Shown piece by piece: positions 18,046-27,366 of a stretch of 64,000 nucleotides of DNA (position 1 is the stretch's first letter; every line of letters starts with the position of its first letter). The stretch comes from Halobellus sp. Atlit-31R (GTDB lineage: Archaea > Halobacteriota > Halobacteria > Halobacteriales > Haloferacaceae), in NCBI GenBank assembly GCA_003665935.1, contig QPLR01000003.1, forward strand, positions 1 through 64,000, read 5' to 3'. The position numbers and the translations under genes were made by a program. Below the pieces are notes generated by a model. The model saw only the letters and a list, made by a program, of their open reading frames with translations. It searched no databases and was not told where the DNA came from.

Positions 18046-19359
18046 TCAGTCCTCGTCGCTCGCGACGCCGTTGCCGCCCGGCGCGTGGCCGAGGTCGTCG
18101 TCGTCGCCGTCGGGGAGCGAGATGAGGTTCTCGCGGCCGAGCCGGAGCTTGTCGACTCGGTCCGCGTCGGCCATCGCCGACAGCAACTGCGAGACTTTGG
18201 CGTCCGACCACCCGGTCTCGTCGACGATGGTGGCCTGTTTCATCCGACCGCCGTTCTGCGCCAGCAGATGTTCGACCCGTTCCTCGTCGGAGAGCAACGA
18301 CAGATCGACGTCGGGTTCGGACTCCCCGTCTCCGTCCGGACCGTCGGCACTCACGGCCGCGCTCGGTCCGCTTCCGCCCACCGCCGCCGCGGCTTCTGGC
18401 CCCGACGCGGCTGTCGCACCGTCGTTCCGGCCCTCCGGCGGAACGTCGCCGTCAGCGCCGCTCGGTGTGGGCGCGGCGTCGCGGCCGCCCGATGTCGTCC
18501 CGTCTTCCGATGCGGTCGCCGCACCCCACGGGAGTCCAGTCCCCGCCTCTTCGCGCGTCCGAAGCGCCCACGCGCCCGCTACCAGGAGCGCGATCGCGGC
18601 GAAGCCGCCGCCCGCGAGGAGGCCGATCGGGAACCCGCCGGCCGCGCCGATAGCCGTGTAGGTGACGCGCAGCGCGCCCGATTCGCCCTCGAAGTCGGAT
18701 GGCTCCGTGAGGACGATCGCGCTCTCGCGCTGCTGGACGGGGATGCTCGTCCCCGTCACCGTGTATCCGTCCGGCGGTCGGACGACGATCTCCTGGCCCG
18801 AGTCGAAGATCGAGAGCCACGTCCGCTGCTCGTCGCTCTCGGCGGTCGGAAGCGTGAATACGTCGTCGAGCACGAGCGTCTCGTTGTCGCCGCGGCGGAG
18901 GAAGTTCGTCCATCGGAACGTGAGCGCGAGCGTGCCGCGGTCCGCCGCCTCGTCGAGCGAACTGTGGTAGGTCACGTTCTCGATCGCCATCGGCCGGCCG
19001 GTCGAGTCGCTGGCACGGTCTTTCAGCGACTCGAAGAGCACGACGCCCGGCCCCACGTCCGTCTCGCCCGCCTCGTACTGGGCCGCGACCGTCTCGAAGG
19101 CGCGCGTCTCGTTCTCAGTTTCGAGCCGGTAGTGCGTCTCGACGCGCCAGTGCGCGCTCCGATCGGATTCGAGCGAGATCTCGACCGTGGTCCGCGGTGC
19201 CACCACGTCCGGTTCGTCGCTCAGTTGCAGTATCGCCGCGGAGTCACCCAGCGCGCTCGGCGACGAGGCGTCGCCGGCATCAGCGGCGGCGAGTGCCGAC
19301 GCTGGGGCGATCGCGGCGACGACGAGGAGGAGGGTCAACCACAGCGCGGGCGTCCGCAT
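18046..19359 (-). CDS. Membrane-anchored HTH protein with extracellular N-terminal domain
   Basis: A 437-residue protein. A signal peptide (about 1-28, ALWLTLLLVVAAIAPASALA) is followed by an extracellular beta-rich domain of about 210 residues. A transmembrane helix (GLLAGGGFAAIALLVAGAWAL) comes next, then a long Gly/Ala/Asp-rich linker. Near the C-terminus is a winged-helix domain (RVEHLLAQNGGRMKQATIVDETGWSDAKVSQLLSAM). This is the layout of a one-component transmembrane regulator: outside sensor, inside DNA-binding domain. I chose ATG 19359, immediately before the signal peptide, over GTG 19374. It is divergent from the secreted protein gene at 19562. Confidence 0.8.
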   Translation of the reverse strand: MRTPALWLTLLLVVAAIAPASALAAADAGDASSPSALGDSAAILQLSDEPDVVAPRTTVEISLESDRSAHWRVETHYRLETENETRAFETVAAQYEAGETDVGPGVVLFESLKDRASDSTGRPMAIENVTYHSSLDEAADRGTLALTFRWTNFLRRGDNETLVLDDVFTLPTAESDEQRTWLSIFDSGQEIVVRPPDGYTVTGTSIPVQQRESAIVLTEPSDFEGESGALRVTYTAIGAAGGFPIGLLAGGGFAAIALLVAGAWALRTREEAGTGLPWGAATASEDGTTSGGRDAAPTPSGADGDVPPEGRNDGATAASGPEAAAAVGGSGPSAAVSADGPDGDGESEPDVDLSLLSDEERVEHLLAQNGGRMKQATIVDETGWSDAKVSQLLSAMADADRVDKLRLGRENLISLPDGDDDDLGHAPGGNGVASDED

Positions 19360-19561
19360 TTGCCGGAAGTGCACGTGGAACGCTCAAAACGCTTTCCATC
19401 GGGAGCTTTTTACTCGCTGAGACGCGCTCTGAGCGCTCGATCGGGGCGTTCGATCCCTCGACGCCTGCCGTGACGGGGCCCCAGACGAGCGGCTGCGGCC
19501 CGGAGCCACCCGCGCCGAACAACCGCGTCGTTTTTAGTGACGTCACGGTGTACCCCACGGT

Positions 19562-20986
19562 ATGCGTGCCGTCGCCCTTTCACTCGCCCTCCTCTTGGTC
19601 CTCTCGGCGCTCGCCGGAGCGGTGCCAGCACTTCCCGACGCTGACGCGAACGGAAGCCGCGACGCGCTCGTCGCCGGATCGGCACCGGGAGCCGAACCGG
19701 CGGTGTCAGCCCCGCAACCGGGGACTGAGACCGCCGGCTCCAGTGAGCAGTTGGGGACGACCCCAGACACGCCGGCGCAACTGGCCGACGTCAACGGCAC
19801 GGGAACCGCGATCGATGTTCTCGGGATCCCGTCCTCGGAGTCGACCCGGAGCACGCTCGAGACCGAGCACGTCGAGCTCGGGAGCGGCCTCGCGTTCTCG
19901 TCGTCGACGACTGACGTACAGCTGGCGACGGCGGCGACGGTCGAGCGGATCGAGTCCGCGCCGTCGCCCGAGTTGCGCCAGCAGTACCTACTGCAGGAGG
20001 TCAGCGAGATCGAGCAGCGGATCGTCGCGATCCGCGCGCACCAACGGCAGGTCGTCGACGCGTACGGGGACGGCGAACTCACCCCGCGGCGATTCCTCTA
20101 CGAACTCGCGCTGATCGACGCCGAGGCGCGTGAACTCGAACAGCGCCGCGAGCGGCTCGAATCGCTCGCCGAGTCGACGCCGGGGTTCAGCATCTCCTCG
20201 TCGCGGTTCGGGAACGTCGAACTGGAGCTGAACACGCTGAGCGGCCCGGTGCGCGGCTACGCGGGCTCGGTCCTGCGCGGCGAGGCCGAGTCGGCGCGGT
20301 TCTTCGTCCAGACCGGCACCGACAGCATCGTCCTCGGTGTCGTTCGCGACGGAACGTACGTCCGGGAGACCTACCGGGGCGTGCTCCGGCAGGGCGGCGG
20401 TGACCCCTTCTCGCTCGCGGAGGCGGTGAACGCGACCGAGCAGGCGTATCCGACGATCACGGACCTGCGGCTCCGCGACGACACGCTCGGGAATCCAGAC
20501 AGCGACAGCACGCGGGTGACGGTCGAGCACGAACGCGGTCGGCTCGTCGCCTTCGTGGACAGCGGGAGCCAGCGCGTGTTCAAGGAGTACCAGTACCGGC
20601 CGATCGACCAGGTCCAGCCGCGGTCCTCGACGTCGGCGGTCAAAGACGCGCTGGAGCTGACCGCCTACCGGACGTACCCCGGCGGGCCCGTGCGCCTGCA
20701 GCTCAACAGCACGACGACCGGCGACCCCGTCGACGCCCAGATCACGGTCGGACCGGCCGGCGGGCGGAGTTCCGTGATCGGACGGACGGGTGCTGACGGG
20801 TCGCTGTGGACGCTGGCCCCGAGCGGCACCTACCAAGTGACGGCGATCGACGGGAGTTCGGTCGTCCTGCTCTCCGTCGCTCCGACGTCGACGCCGTACG
20901 TCTACGGCCCAGTCAACGACAGCTCCGAGAGTGACGAAACCCCGACCACGACACCGACACAGACGGCGGCAACGTCGGAGTCGTAG
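19562..20986 (+). CDS. Secreted protein of unknown function with coiled-coil segment
   Basis: A 474-residue protein with a signal peptide (MRAVALSLALLLVLSALAGA). A Thr/Pro/Gly-rich low-complexity stretch follows, then a helical, coiled-coil-like region (about 135-205, ending REREL-like Glu/Arg heptads). The C-terminal half is beta-rich, and the tail is Thr-rich (PTTTPTQTAA), typical of glycosylated haloarchaeal surface proteins. No catalytic motif is seen. It is co-directional with the pilin-like gene 96 bp downstream and divergent from the transmembrane HTH gene, a possible sensor/surface unit. Confidence 0.7.
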   Translation: MRAVALSLALLLVLSALAGAVPALPDADANGSRDALVAGSAPGAEPAVSAPQPGTETAGSSEQLGTTPDTPAQLADVNGTGTAIDVLGIPSSESTRSTLETEHVELGSGLAFSSSTTDVQLATAATVERIESAPSPELRQQYLLQEVSEIEQRIVAIRAHQRQVVDAYGDGELTPRRFLYELALIDAEARELEQRRERLESLAESTPGFSISSSRFGNVELELNTLSGPVRGYAGSVLRGEAESARFFVQTGTDSIVLGVVRDGTYVRETYRGVLRQGGGDPFSLAEAVNATEQAYPTITDLRLRDDTLGNPDSDSTRVTVEHERGRLVAFVDSGSQRVFKEYQYRPIDQVQPRSSTSAVKDALELTAYRTYPGGPVRLQLNSTTTGDPVDAQITVGPAGGRSSVIGRTGADGSLWTLAPSGTYQVTAIDGSSVVLLSVAPTSTPYVYGPVNDSSESDETPTTTPTQTAATSES

Positions 20987-21082
20987 CCTGAAAGCAGAAA
21001 CCGCGGACGGACTCGAGGTGGGGAGTCGGCGGACCGAGTCGCCGCCCGAACCTTCATCACGGGTCGGGCGGGCAGAGGCCCC

Positions 21083-21565
21083 GTGACGAATCGTGCCGCG
21101 GCTCCGGTGATCGGCGTGGTTCTCCTGCTGCTGATCGGTATCGTTCTGGGCGGCGTCGTCGCCGCCGGCGCGGAAGCCGTGGCGGCGGACGCGATCGGCG
21201 AGGGGGGAGCAGCCGCGAGCCCTGGCACGGTCGCGCTGTCGCTGCATCTGTCTGAGAACGAGGTCGCGCTGGAGCACGAGGCGGGCCCGGCCCTTCGGCT
21301 CTCGGAGGTACGCCTCGTGGTGACAGTCGACGGGAGAGCACTCGCGCACCAGCCGCCCGTCCCGTTCTTCGCCGCCGCCGGATTTCGCGGCGGGCCGACC
21401 GGGCCGTTCAACGTCGCGAGCGACGGCGTCTGGTCGGTCGGCGAGACCGGCTCGTTTCGGATCGCGGGGACGAACGCGCCACGGCCGGCCGCCGGCCGAA
21501 CCGTATCGGTCGCGGTCTACGTCGGGGAGAGTCAGGTGAGTCGTGTTCGCGGGACGGTCGGATGA
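21083..21565 (+). CDS. Type IV pilin-like protein
   Basis: A 160-residue protein starting at GTG. The N-terminus MTNRAAAPVIGVVLLLLIGIV resembles haloarchaeal type IV pilins: a short basic leader, then a hydrophobic helix that packs in the filament. Processing by the prepilin peptidase would occur near the Arg at position 4. The rest is beta-rich. No pilus ATPase or platform gene is nearby, so it may be a minor pilin using machinery encoded elsewhere. Confidence 0.72.
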   Translation: MTNRAAAPVIGVVLLLLIGIVLGGVVAAGAEAVAADAIGEGGAAASPGTVALSLHLSENEVALEHEAGPALRLSEVRLVVTVDGRALAHQPPVPFFAAAGFRGGPTGPFNVASDGVWSVGETGSFRIAGTNAPRPAAGRTVSVAVYVGESQVSRVRGTVG

Positions 21566-21583
21566 ACGCCGTCGGCAGTCCGA

Positions 21584-22216
21584 TCAGTCCGCGTCTTCCG
21601 TCGGTGCGCGCGCGATCGTCGTGATGGCTCGCGGACTCCCCGGATACGCCTGCTGGATGTGGTGTTCGATGTCGACGAAGCCGGCCTCCTCGAACATCCG
21701 CTGGGCCTCTTCCTCGTCGTAAAACAGCATTATGGCGTCGGCGAGCTGTTGGAAGAGGGGGTTGTTCGGGTAGTCCGGCCCGACCACGAGGACGCGGTTC
21801 CCCGGTTTGACCACTCGGCGGAACTCTTTGAGCGCCGCGACGGGGTTCGGCCAGTACTCGATCGAGCCCGACGACCAGACCACGTCGAAGGAGTCGTCGG
21901 CGAACGGGAGCCGCTCGGCGTCGCCCCGGTAGAACCGGACGCGATCCCGCGTGCCGAACTTGTCGAACGCCTTCTCCATCTGGTGGCGACTCTGATCGAG
22001 GCCGTGGACGTTGTCGGTGTATCGGAGCAGTCCCTCGGTGGCGAAGCCGGTCCCACAGCCGACGTCGAGGACCTGGTCGCTTCGCTGGATGTCGAGCCAC
22101 TCCAGGGCTTCGTCGCGCATCTCGTCGTTCCAGATGAACGGGTTGATGCGGTCGTACACCTTCGAGAGGTACTTGTAGAACAGGCGCGCGTTGGCCTTGT
22201 CTTCCAGGACTCCCAT
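21584..22216 (-). CDS. SAM-dependent methyltransferase, quinone-methylase-like
   Basis: A 210-residue class I methyltransferase. Motif I is VLDVGCGTGFAT at about 50-60, with GDAERLPF and the aromatic WSSGSIEYWPNP in the post-motif positions. It begins ANARLFYKYLSKVYDRINPFIW and has a hydrophobic C-terminal region. It resembles plant methyl-phytyl-benzoquinone methyltransferases and could methylate menaquinone to methylmenaquinone in haloarchaea; this substrate is an inference. Confidence 0.78.
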   Translation of the reverse strand: MGVLEDKANARLFYKYLSKVYDRINPFIWNDEMRDEALEWLDIQRSDQVLDVGCGTGFATEGLLRYTDNVHGLDQSRHQMEKAFDKFGTRDRVRFYRGDAERLPFADDSFDVVWSSGSIEYWPNPVAALKEFRRVVKPGNRVLVVGPDYPNNPLFQQLADAIMLFYDEEEAQRMFEEAGFVDIEHHIQQAYPGSPRAITTIARAPTEDAD

Positions 22217-22320
22217 TGAACGGCGGTTAGGACGGGAGAATCATAACGGTGCGGATCCGGATTCGCCGACCGCCGTGCGGGTGTACCGGCGACGTCGTTG
22301 CGGGAGTGTTCCGCAAACAC

Positions 22321-22328
22321 CTTATACA
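22321..22328 (+). promoter_or_regulatory. TATA element for the ATP synthase operon
   Basis: CTTATACA lies 31-38 nt upstream of the atpH start codon, in a 142-bp gap divergent from the methyltransferase gene. This places transcription start near 22350 with a very short leader. Confidence 0.55.
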
Positions 22329-22358
22329 GCGCTTGCGCAACGTTTCGGTGATACGAGT

Positions 22359-22691
22359 ATGCCGAGACCAGAGGTTCTCGAACGGATCAAAACGGCTGAG
22401 TCCGAGGCTGACGACATCGTCGCGGAGGCCGAGGAGGATCGCGACGAGCGAATCGAGGAAGCTCGGCGCGAAGCCGAAGAGATCCGCAACGAGGCAGAAC
22501 GGGAGGCCGACGAGTACGAGGAGCAACGACTCGCCGAGGCCCGCGAGGAGATCGAAACGGAGCGGCAGACGCTCCTCGAAGAGGGCCGGGACGCGCGCAA
22601 GGATCTGGTCGCGTCGGCCGAGGAGAACGCCGACGAGGCGGTCGAATACGCGATCAGTCAGTTCGAGGAGGCGGTAAATGCTCAGACCTGA
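22359..22691 (+). CDS. atpH: A-type ATP synthase subunit H
   Basis: A 110-residue, almost fully alpha-helical coiled-coil protein rich in Glu and Arg (EVLERIKTAESEADDIVAEAEEDR onward). Subunit H pairs with subunit E to form the peripheral stalks that hold the catalytic head against rotation. It is the first gene of the operon and overlaps atpI by 14 bp, so translation is coupled. Confidence 0.9.
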   Translation: MPRPEVLERIKTAESEADDIVAEAEEDRDERIEEARREAEEIRNEAEREADEYEEQRLAEAREEIETERQTLLEEGRDARKDLVASAEENADEAVEYAISQFEEAVNAQT

Positions 22692-24954
22692 GCAGATGAG
22701 CAAGGTCTCGGTGACGGGATCGAAGGCCGTGATGGACGAGGTCATCGAGACCGCTCACGGGCTGAACCTCCTGCACGTCACCGAGTACGACGGCTCCTGG
22801 GACGGCTTCCGGCCGGGCGATCCGGTCGAAGGGGCCGAGGAGTCTTCCGACCGTCTCGTCACCGTTCGCTCGCTCGAGACCATCCTCGACGTCGACGAAG
22901 AGGATGCGGGACCGACGCGCATCGTCACCGACGAGGCACTCGACGAGGAGCTCGAAGCGATCCGGACGCGCGTCAACGACCTCGACGACCGTCGCCAGGA
23001 GATCCGTCAGGAGATCCGCGAGGTCGAGGAGCGCCTCGACGCGATCGACCCGTTCGTCGACCTCGGCATCGATCTCGACCTGCTGTCGGGGTACGACACG
23101 TTGCAGGTCGCCGTCGGCGAGGGAGACCGCGACGCGATCGAACGAGCGGTCATCGACGCGGAGGGGCTCCGCTCCCACGAGGTCTTCACCGGCGAGAGCG
23201 TGCTCGGCATCTTCGCGCGCCCGACGTCCGAAGCCGACGACTCCGCACTCGTCGACGCGCTCGTCAGCGCGGACTTCACGTCCTACGAGATCCCGCACTC
23301 GGAGGGGACGCCCGACGAGTACGCAAAGGAGCTCGAACACGAGAAACAGCAGCTCGAGTCGAAGCTCTCGACGGTCGAGAACGAGCTCGAGGCCGAGAAG
23401 ATGGACGCCGCCGGCTTCCTGTTGGCCGCCGAGGAGAAACTCTCGATCGACGTCCAGAAGACCGAAGCGCCGCTGTCGTTTGCGACGACCGAAAACGCGT
23501 TCATCGCCGAGGGGTGGATCCCCAGCGAACGCTACACCGAGTTCAAAGGAGCGATCAAGGAGGTCGTCGGCGAGCGCGCCGAGATCGAGGAGGTCGAGCG
23601 CGCGACGTTCTCGAAGGACGGCACAGACCACGTGCGCGAGGAGGTAACCGCCGGCGGCAGCGGTGGGACGGCCGAGTCGACGGCGGCAGCCGACGGCGGA
23701 TCGACCGATGCACGCGCCGACGGCGGCAGCGCGGTCGTGATGGCCGACGACGAGCCGCCGACGGTGCAGGACAACCCCGGGGCGGTCAAGCCCTTCGAGG
23801 TCCTCGTGCAGGCGGTCAACCGCCCGAGCTACTACGAGTTCGATCCGACGATCATCCTCTTTCTCACCTTCCCGGCGTTCTTCGGCTTCATGATCGGCGA
23901 TCTCGGGTACGGGATCATCTACGCCGGAATCGGTTACTACCTCTACACCAACTTCGCGGACCGACCGGCGTTTCGGAGTATGGGTGGTATCACGATCGCC
24001 GCCGGTCTCTTCACCGCACTGTTCGGCATCCTCTACGGAGAGCTCTTCGGCCTCCACGTGATCTCGACGTACTTCTGGGAGGGCGCACTCGGGATGGCAC
24101 ACCCGCCGATCGAGAAGGGTCTCTCGCCGGAAGGTATCGACTGGGCCCGCGGGTGGCTCGTCGTGAGTCTGCTCGTCGGGATCTTCCACCTCAACATCGC
24201 GTGGATCTTCGGCTTCTTCGACGACCTCGAACTCCACGACCTCGAACACGCGATCTACGAGAACGGCTCCTGGCTCCTGATGATGAACGGGCTGTGGGTG
24301 TGGGTGTTCAGCGACGCGCTCCGCAGCGTCGCTCCCGACTTCCTCTACACGACGTTCTCCAGTGAAGGCGTGCTGCCGCTCGGATTCAGCGGCTTCCCCG
24401 CGATGGAACTGTTCACCATCCCCGGCGTCGGACCGATCACCGTGCCGCTCGTGGTGTTCCTCGCCGGGCTCGTCATCCTCGCGATCGGTGAGCCGATCGA
24501 GGCAGTCGAGTTCCTGAACGTGCTCGTGAACGTCCTCTCGTACACCCGGATCGCCGCGGTGCTGCTCGCGAAGGCGGGGATGGCCTTCACGGTCAATCTC
24601 CTGTTCTTCGGCGTGTACGTCGACAGCCACGGTGGCTGGCACTTCGGCCTCGGCGGGATGCCGGACGCCGGAGCCGTCGCGGCGCTCGGACCGGGGGAGA
24701 CGCTGAGTTACCACGGCTACGAGGTGACCGAGATTATGTTCGGCGGACTCGCCCACGGCGACGCCGCGACGATCCTGGTCGGGCTGCTCGTCCTCGTGGT
24801 CGGGCACCTCCTCGTGCTCATCCTCGGCGTGACGAGCGCCGGGCTACAGACGGTGCGTCTCGAGTACGTCGAGTTCTTCAACAAGTTCTTCGAGGGCGGC
24901 GGGCGCGACTACGAACCCTTCGGTTACGACCGGCAGTTCACGACCGAAGACTAG
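22678..24954 (+). CDS. atpI: A-type ATP synthase subunit I (a-type subunit)
   Basis: A 758-residue protein. The N-terminal cytoplasmic half (about 1-375) has long coiled coils and a disordered Gly/Ser/Asp linker near residues 325-365. The C-terminal half has seven or eight membrane helices. The essential Arg of the proton half-channels is in SYTRIAAVLLAKAG at about residue 624. It forms the stator side of the proton path against the atpK ring. Its start lies inside the end of atpH. Confidence 0.93.
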   Translation: MLRPEQMSKVSVTGSKAVMDEVIETAHGLNLLHVTEYDGSWDGFRPGDPVEGAEESSDRLVTVRSLETILDVDEEDAGPTRIVTDEALDEELEAIRTRVNDLDDRRQEIRQEIREVEERLDAIDPFVDLGIDLDLLSGYDTLQVAVGEGDRDAIERAVIDAEGLRSHEVFTGESVLGIFARPTSEADDSALVDALVSADFTSYEIPHSEGTPDEYAKELEHEKQQLESKLSTVENELEAEKMDAAGFLLAAEEKLSIDVQKTEAPLSFATTENAFIAEGWIPSERYTEFKGAIKEVVGERAEIEEVERATFSKDGTDHVREEVTAGGSGGTAESTAAADGGSTDARADGGSAVVMADDEPPTVQDNPGAVKPFEVLVQAVNRPSYYEFDPTIILFLTFPAFFGFMIGDLGYGIIYAGIGYYLYTNFADRPAFRSMGGITIAAGLFTALFGILYGELFGLHVISTYFWEGALGMAHPPIEKGLSPEGIDWARGWLVVSLLVGIFHLNIAWIFGFFDDLELHDLEHAIYENGSWLLMMNGLWVWVFSDALRSVAPDFLYTTFSSEGVLPLGFSGFPAMELFTIPGVGPITVPLVVFLAGLVILAIGEPIEAVEFLNVLVNVLSYTRIAAVLLAKAGMAFTVNLLFFGVYVDSHGGWHFGLGGMPDAGAVAALGPGETLSYHGYEVTEIMFGGLAHGDAATILVGLLVLVVGHLLVLILGVTSAGLQTVRLEYVEFFNKFFEGGGRDYEPFGYDRQFTTED

Positions 24955-25090
24955 CCGCCGACTCGCGGCTCTTTCTCACCTTCGTCGGACTCTGGACCGG
25001 CGCAGAGCGCTACGTCACTGATTCCCAAAACGGACGAATCCCGCCGATTCCCGGCGCATCAGTCCCGAATTGCGAGTCAGTTTGGGAAGC

Positions 25091-25098
25091 TTTATGAG
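25091..25098 (+). promoter_or_regulatory. Possible internal promoter before atpK
   Basis: A TATA-like TTTATGAG sits in the 202-bp gap between atpI and atpK, 59-66 bp before the atpK start. The other gaps from atpK through atpB are 0-23 bp or overlaps, so this long gap is the likeliest site for a second promoter that would raise expression of the high-copy ring subunit and the genes behind it. Confidence 0.4.
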
Positions 25099-25156
25099 AT
25101 CCGTCTGTCGAAGTACGCACGTTCGGAAGCGACTATCCGGTCAACACACCAAAACA

Positions 25157-25396
25157 ATGTACGAAGTACTCCTACAGCAGACACAGGCAGCCGCCCCGGC
25201 TCTCGAACCATCCGCCGCCGCCGCGATCGCGGTCGGCCTCGCCGCCCTCGCCGCAGGGTACGCAGAACGTGGAATCGGTGCAGCTGCGATGGGCGCCATC
25301 GCAGAGGACGACAGTCTCTTCGTCAACGGTCTCATCCTGACCGTTCTGCCGGAGACCCTCGTCATCCTCGCGCTCGTCGTCATCTTCCTGGTCTAA
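25157..25396 (+). CDS. atpK: A-type ATP synthase subunit K (proteolipid ring)
   Basis: A 79-residue protein of two hydrophobic helices. The proton-carrying carboxylate is Glu66 in the second helix (LTVLPETLVILAL). The first helix has the Gly/Ala-rich packing motif (AIAVGLAALAAGYAERGIG). Several copies form the rotating ring. The single-hairpin form argues for many copies per ring, as in other haloarchaea. Confidence 0.92.
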   Translation: MYEVLLQQTQAAAPALEPSAAAAIAVGLAALAAGYAERGIGAAAMGAIAEDDSLFVNGLILTVLPETLVILALVVIFLV

Positions 25397-25419
25397 TCGC
25401 CCCCCGCCTCTTTCCATCA

Positions 25420-26001
25420 ATGAGTTTGGACAACGTCGTCGAAGACATCCGAGACGAAGCCCGCGCGCGTGCGGAGGAAATACGCGAGCAGGGTGAGCGC
25501 CGCGCCGAGGAGATCGTCGAGACGGCCGAGACGGACGCCGAGGAGCTCCTCGAGTCGCGCAAGGCCGACGTCGAGCGCCAGATCGAACAGGAGCGCGAAC
25601 AGGCGCTCTCGAGCGCGAAGCTCGAATCGAAACAGGAACGCCTCGAAGCCCGCCGCGACGTCCTCGAAGACGTGCGCCAGCGGGTCGAGGACGAACTCGT
25701 CGAACTCTCCGGTGAGAAGCGCGAACAGCTGACCCGGACGCTGCTCGAGGACGCGACCGCGGAGTTCGAGGAGGGCGAGTCGGTGTCGGTCTACGGCCAC
25801 GCCGACGACGCGGAACTGCTCGAAGAGCTCGTCGGCGACTACGACGGGTTCGAGCACGCCGGCGAGTACGACTGTCTCGGCGGCGTCGTCGTCGAGGGAG
25901 CCGACTCCCGCGTTCGGGTGAACAACACGTTCGACTCGGTTCTTGCGGGCGTCTGGGAGGATAACCTCAAGAACGTGAGCGAGAAACTGTTCGAACAATG
26001 A
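25420..26001 (+). CDS. atpE: A-type ATP synthase subunit E
   Basis: A 193-residue protein. A long N-terminal coiled coil (about 1-100) precedes a globular C-terminal domain (from about 110, with YDCLGGVVVEGADSRVRVNNTF). It forms the peripheral stalk with AtpH. It starts 23 bp after atpK and overlaps atpC by 4 bp. Confidence 0.92.
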   Translation: MSLDNVVEDIRDEARARAEEIREQGERRAEEIVETAETDAEELLESRKADVERQIEQEREQALSSAKLESKQERLEARRDVLEDVRQRVEDELVELSGEKREQLTRTLLEDATAEFEEGESVSVYGHADDAELLEELVGDYDGFEHAGEYDCLGGVVVEGADSRVRVNNTFDSVLAGVWEDNLKNVSEKLFEQ

Positions 26002-27044
26002 GTACCGCCGGCGGTTCCAACCCGGAGTACGTGACGGCCCGCGTCAGGGCGCGCCGAAGCGCCCTGTACGGGACCGAGGAGTACCGCAAACTGATTCGGA
26101 TGGGGCCAGCCGAGATCGCTCGGTTCATGGAAGAGTCCGACTACGAATCCGAGATCAACGCGCTCGGATCCCGACACTCGGGCGTCGACCTCATCGAGTA
26201 CGCTCTCAACCGCAACCTCGCGAAGCAGTTCGACGATCTGCTCCGCTGGGCGGACGGGCGGCTCTACGACCTCATCGCACGGTATCTGCGCAAGTTCGAC
26301 GCGTGGAACGTCAAGACGGTCATTCGCGGCATCTACTCCGGTTCAGACCGCGAGGACATCGCCGACGACCTGATCCGCGCCGGTGAGTTCGACGACCAGC
26401 TGTTGGACCAGCTGCTCGATGCGCCGAGCATCGAAGACGTCGTCGAGCGACTGTCTGGGACGATCTTCGCTCCCGGGCTCGAGGAGGCGTACGAAGACTA
26501 CGAGGAGGTCGGCATTCTCGTCCCGCTGGAGAACGCTATCGACAGGACGTACTACGAACACCTGCTAGACGAGCTCTCCGTCGACGAGCCTACCCAGCAG
26601 TATCGAGAGTTCCTCGAAGCCGAGATCGACTTCCGGAACGCACGGAACGCGCTCCGGCTCGCACAGAGCGGTGCCGACATCGACCCCGCAGAGTACTACA
26701 TCGACGGCGGGTCGCTGTTCACCGCGAGCGAGCTCGCGACGCTGTCGCAGGATCGCGACGAACTCGTCGCGAAGATCCGCGATTCGAAGTACGGCGACGA
26801 CCTCTCGGAGGCGCTCAGCGGACTCGACGAGGCCGGGAGTCTGATCCAGTTCGAGCGCGCGCTCGAATCGGCGCTACTCGAGTACACCGACACCCTCGGA
26901 TACGTGTTCCCGGTGTCGATCACGCCGATCGTCTCCTACGTCCTCGCGAAGGAACGCGAGGTCGACAACATCCGGGCGATCGCGCGCGGCCGCGAGGCGG
27001 GCCTCGCCGAAGAGCAGATCGAACAGGAACTGGTGATCCTATGA
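25998..27044 (+). CDS. atpC: A-type ATP synthase subunit C
   Basis: A 348-residue, mainly helical protein of the V/A-ATPase subunit C (d) family. It begins [18 protein letters not shown] and contains the repeated three-helix units typical of the family ([31 protein letters not shown]). It couples the proteolipid ring to the central rotor. It overlaps both neighbours by 4 bp. Confidence 0.92.
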   Translation: MSTAGGSNPEYVTARVRARRSALYGTEEYRKLIRMGPAEIARFMEESDYESEINALGSRHSGVDLIEYALNRNLAKQFDDLLRWADGRLYDLIARYLRKFDAWNVKTVIRGIYSGSDREDIADDLIRAGEFDDQLLDQLLDAPSIEDVVERLSGTIFAPGLEEAYEDYEEVGILVPLENAIDRTYYEHLLDELSVDEPTQQYREFLEAEIDFRNARNALRLAQSGADIDPAEYYIDGGSLFTASELATLSQDRDELVAKIRDSKYGDDLSEALSGLDEAGSLIQFERALESALLEYTDTLGYVFPVSITPIVSYVLAKEREVDNIRAIARGREAGLAEEQIEQELVIL

Positions 27045-27364
27045 GCCAGGAGATCGCCGTCGTCGGCAGCCCCGACTTCACGACCGGCTTCCGCCTCGCG
27101 GGCGTCCGGAAGTTCGAGACGGTGGCCGACGAAGCGAAGGACGAACAGCTCGACGAGGCCGTAACCGAGGTGCTCGAAGACGACGACGTCGGTATCGTAG
27201 TGATGCACGACGACGACCTCGAGCATCTGTCCCGGTCGGTCCGCACTGCCGTCGAGACCAGCATCGAACCGACGCTGGTCACGCTCGGCGGCGGCGCGGG
27301 CGCGGGCGGCCTCCGCGACCAGATCAAACGAGCCATCGGTATCGATCTGATGGAAGAAGACTAA
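27041..27364 (+). CDS. atpF: A-type ATP synthase subunit F
   Basis: A 107-residue protein with the Rossmann-like fold of subunit F ([32 protein letters not shown]). It is part of the central rotor stalk with subunit D and modulates activity. It overlaps atpC by 4 bp and ends 2 bp before atpA. Confidence 0.92.
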   Translation: MSQEIAVVGSPDFTTGFRLAGVRKFETVADEAKDEQLDEAVTEVLEDDDVGIVVMHDDDLEHLSRSVRTAVETSIEPTLVTLGGGAGAGGLRDQIKRAIGIDLMEED

Positions 27365-27366
27365 CT

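Noticed and set aside
22654-24807. A 717-codon open frame on the minus strand opposite atpI
   Set aside because: It mirrors the third-position GC bias of atpI, has Arg/His/Asp-rich composition without domains, and atpI itself is certain.
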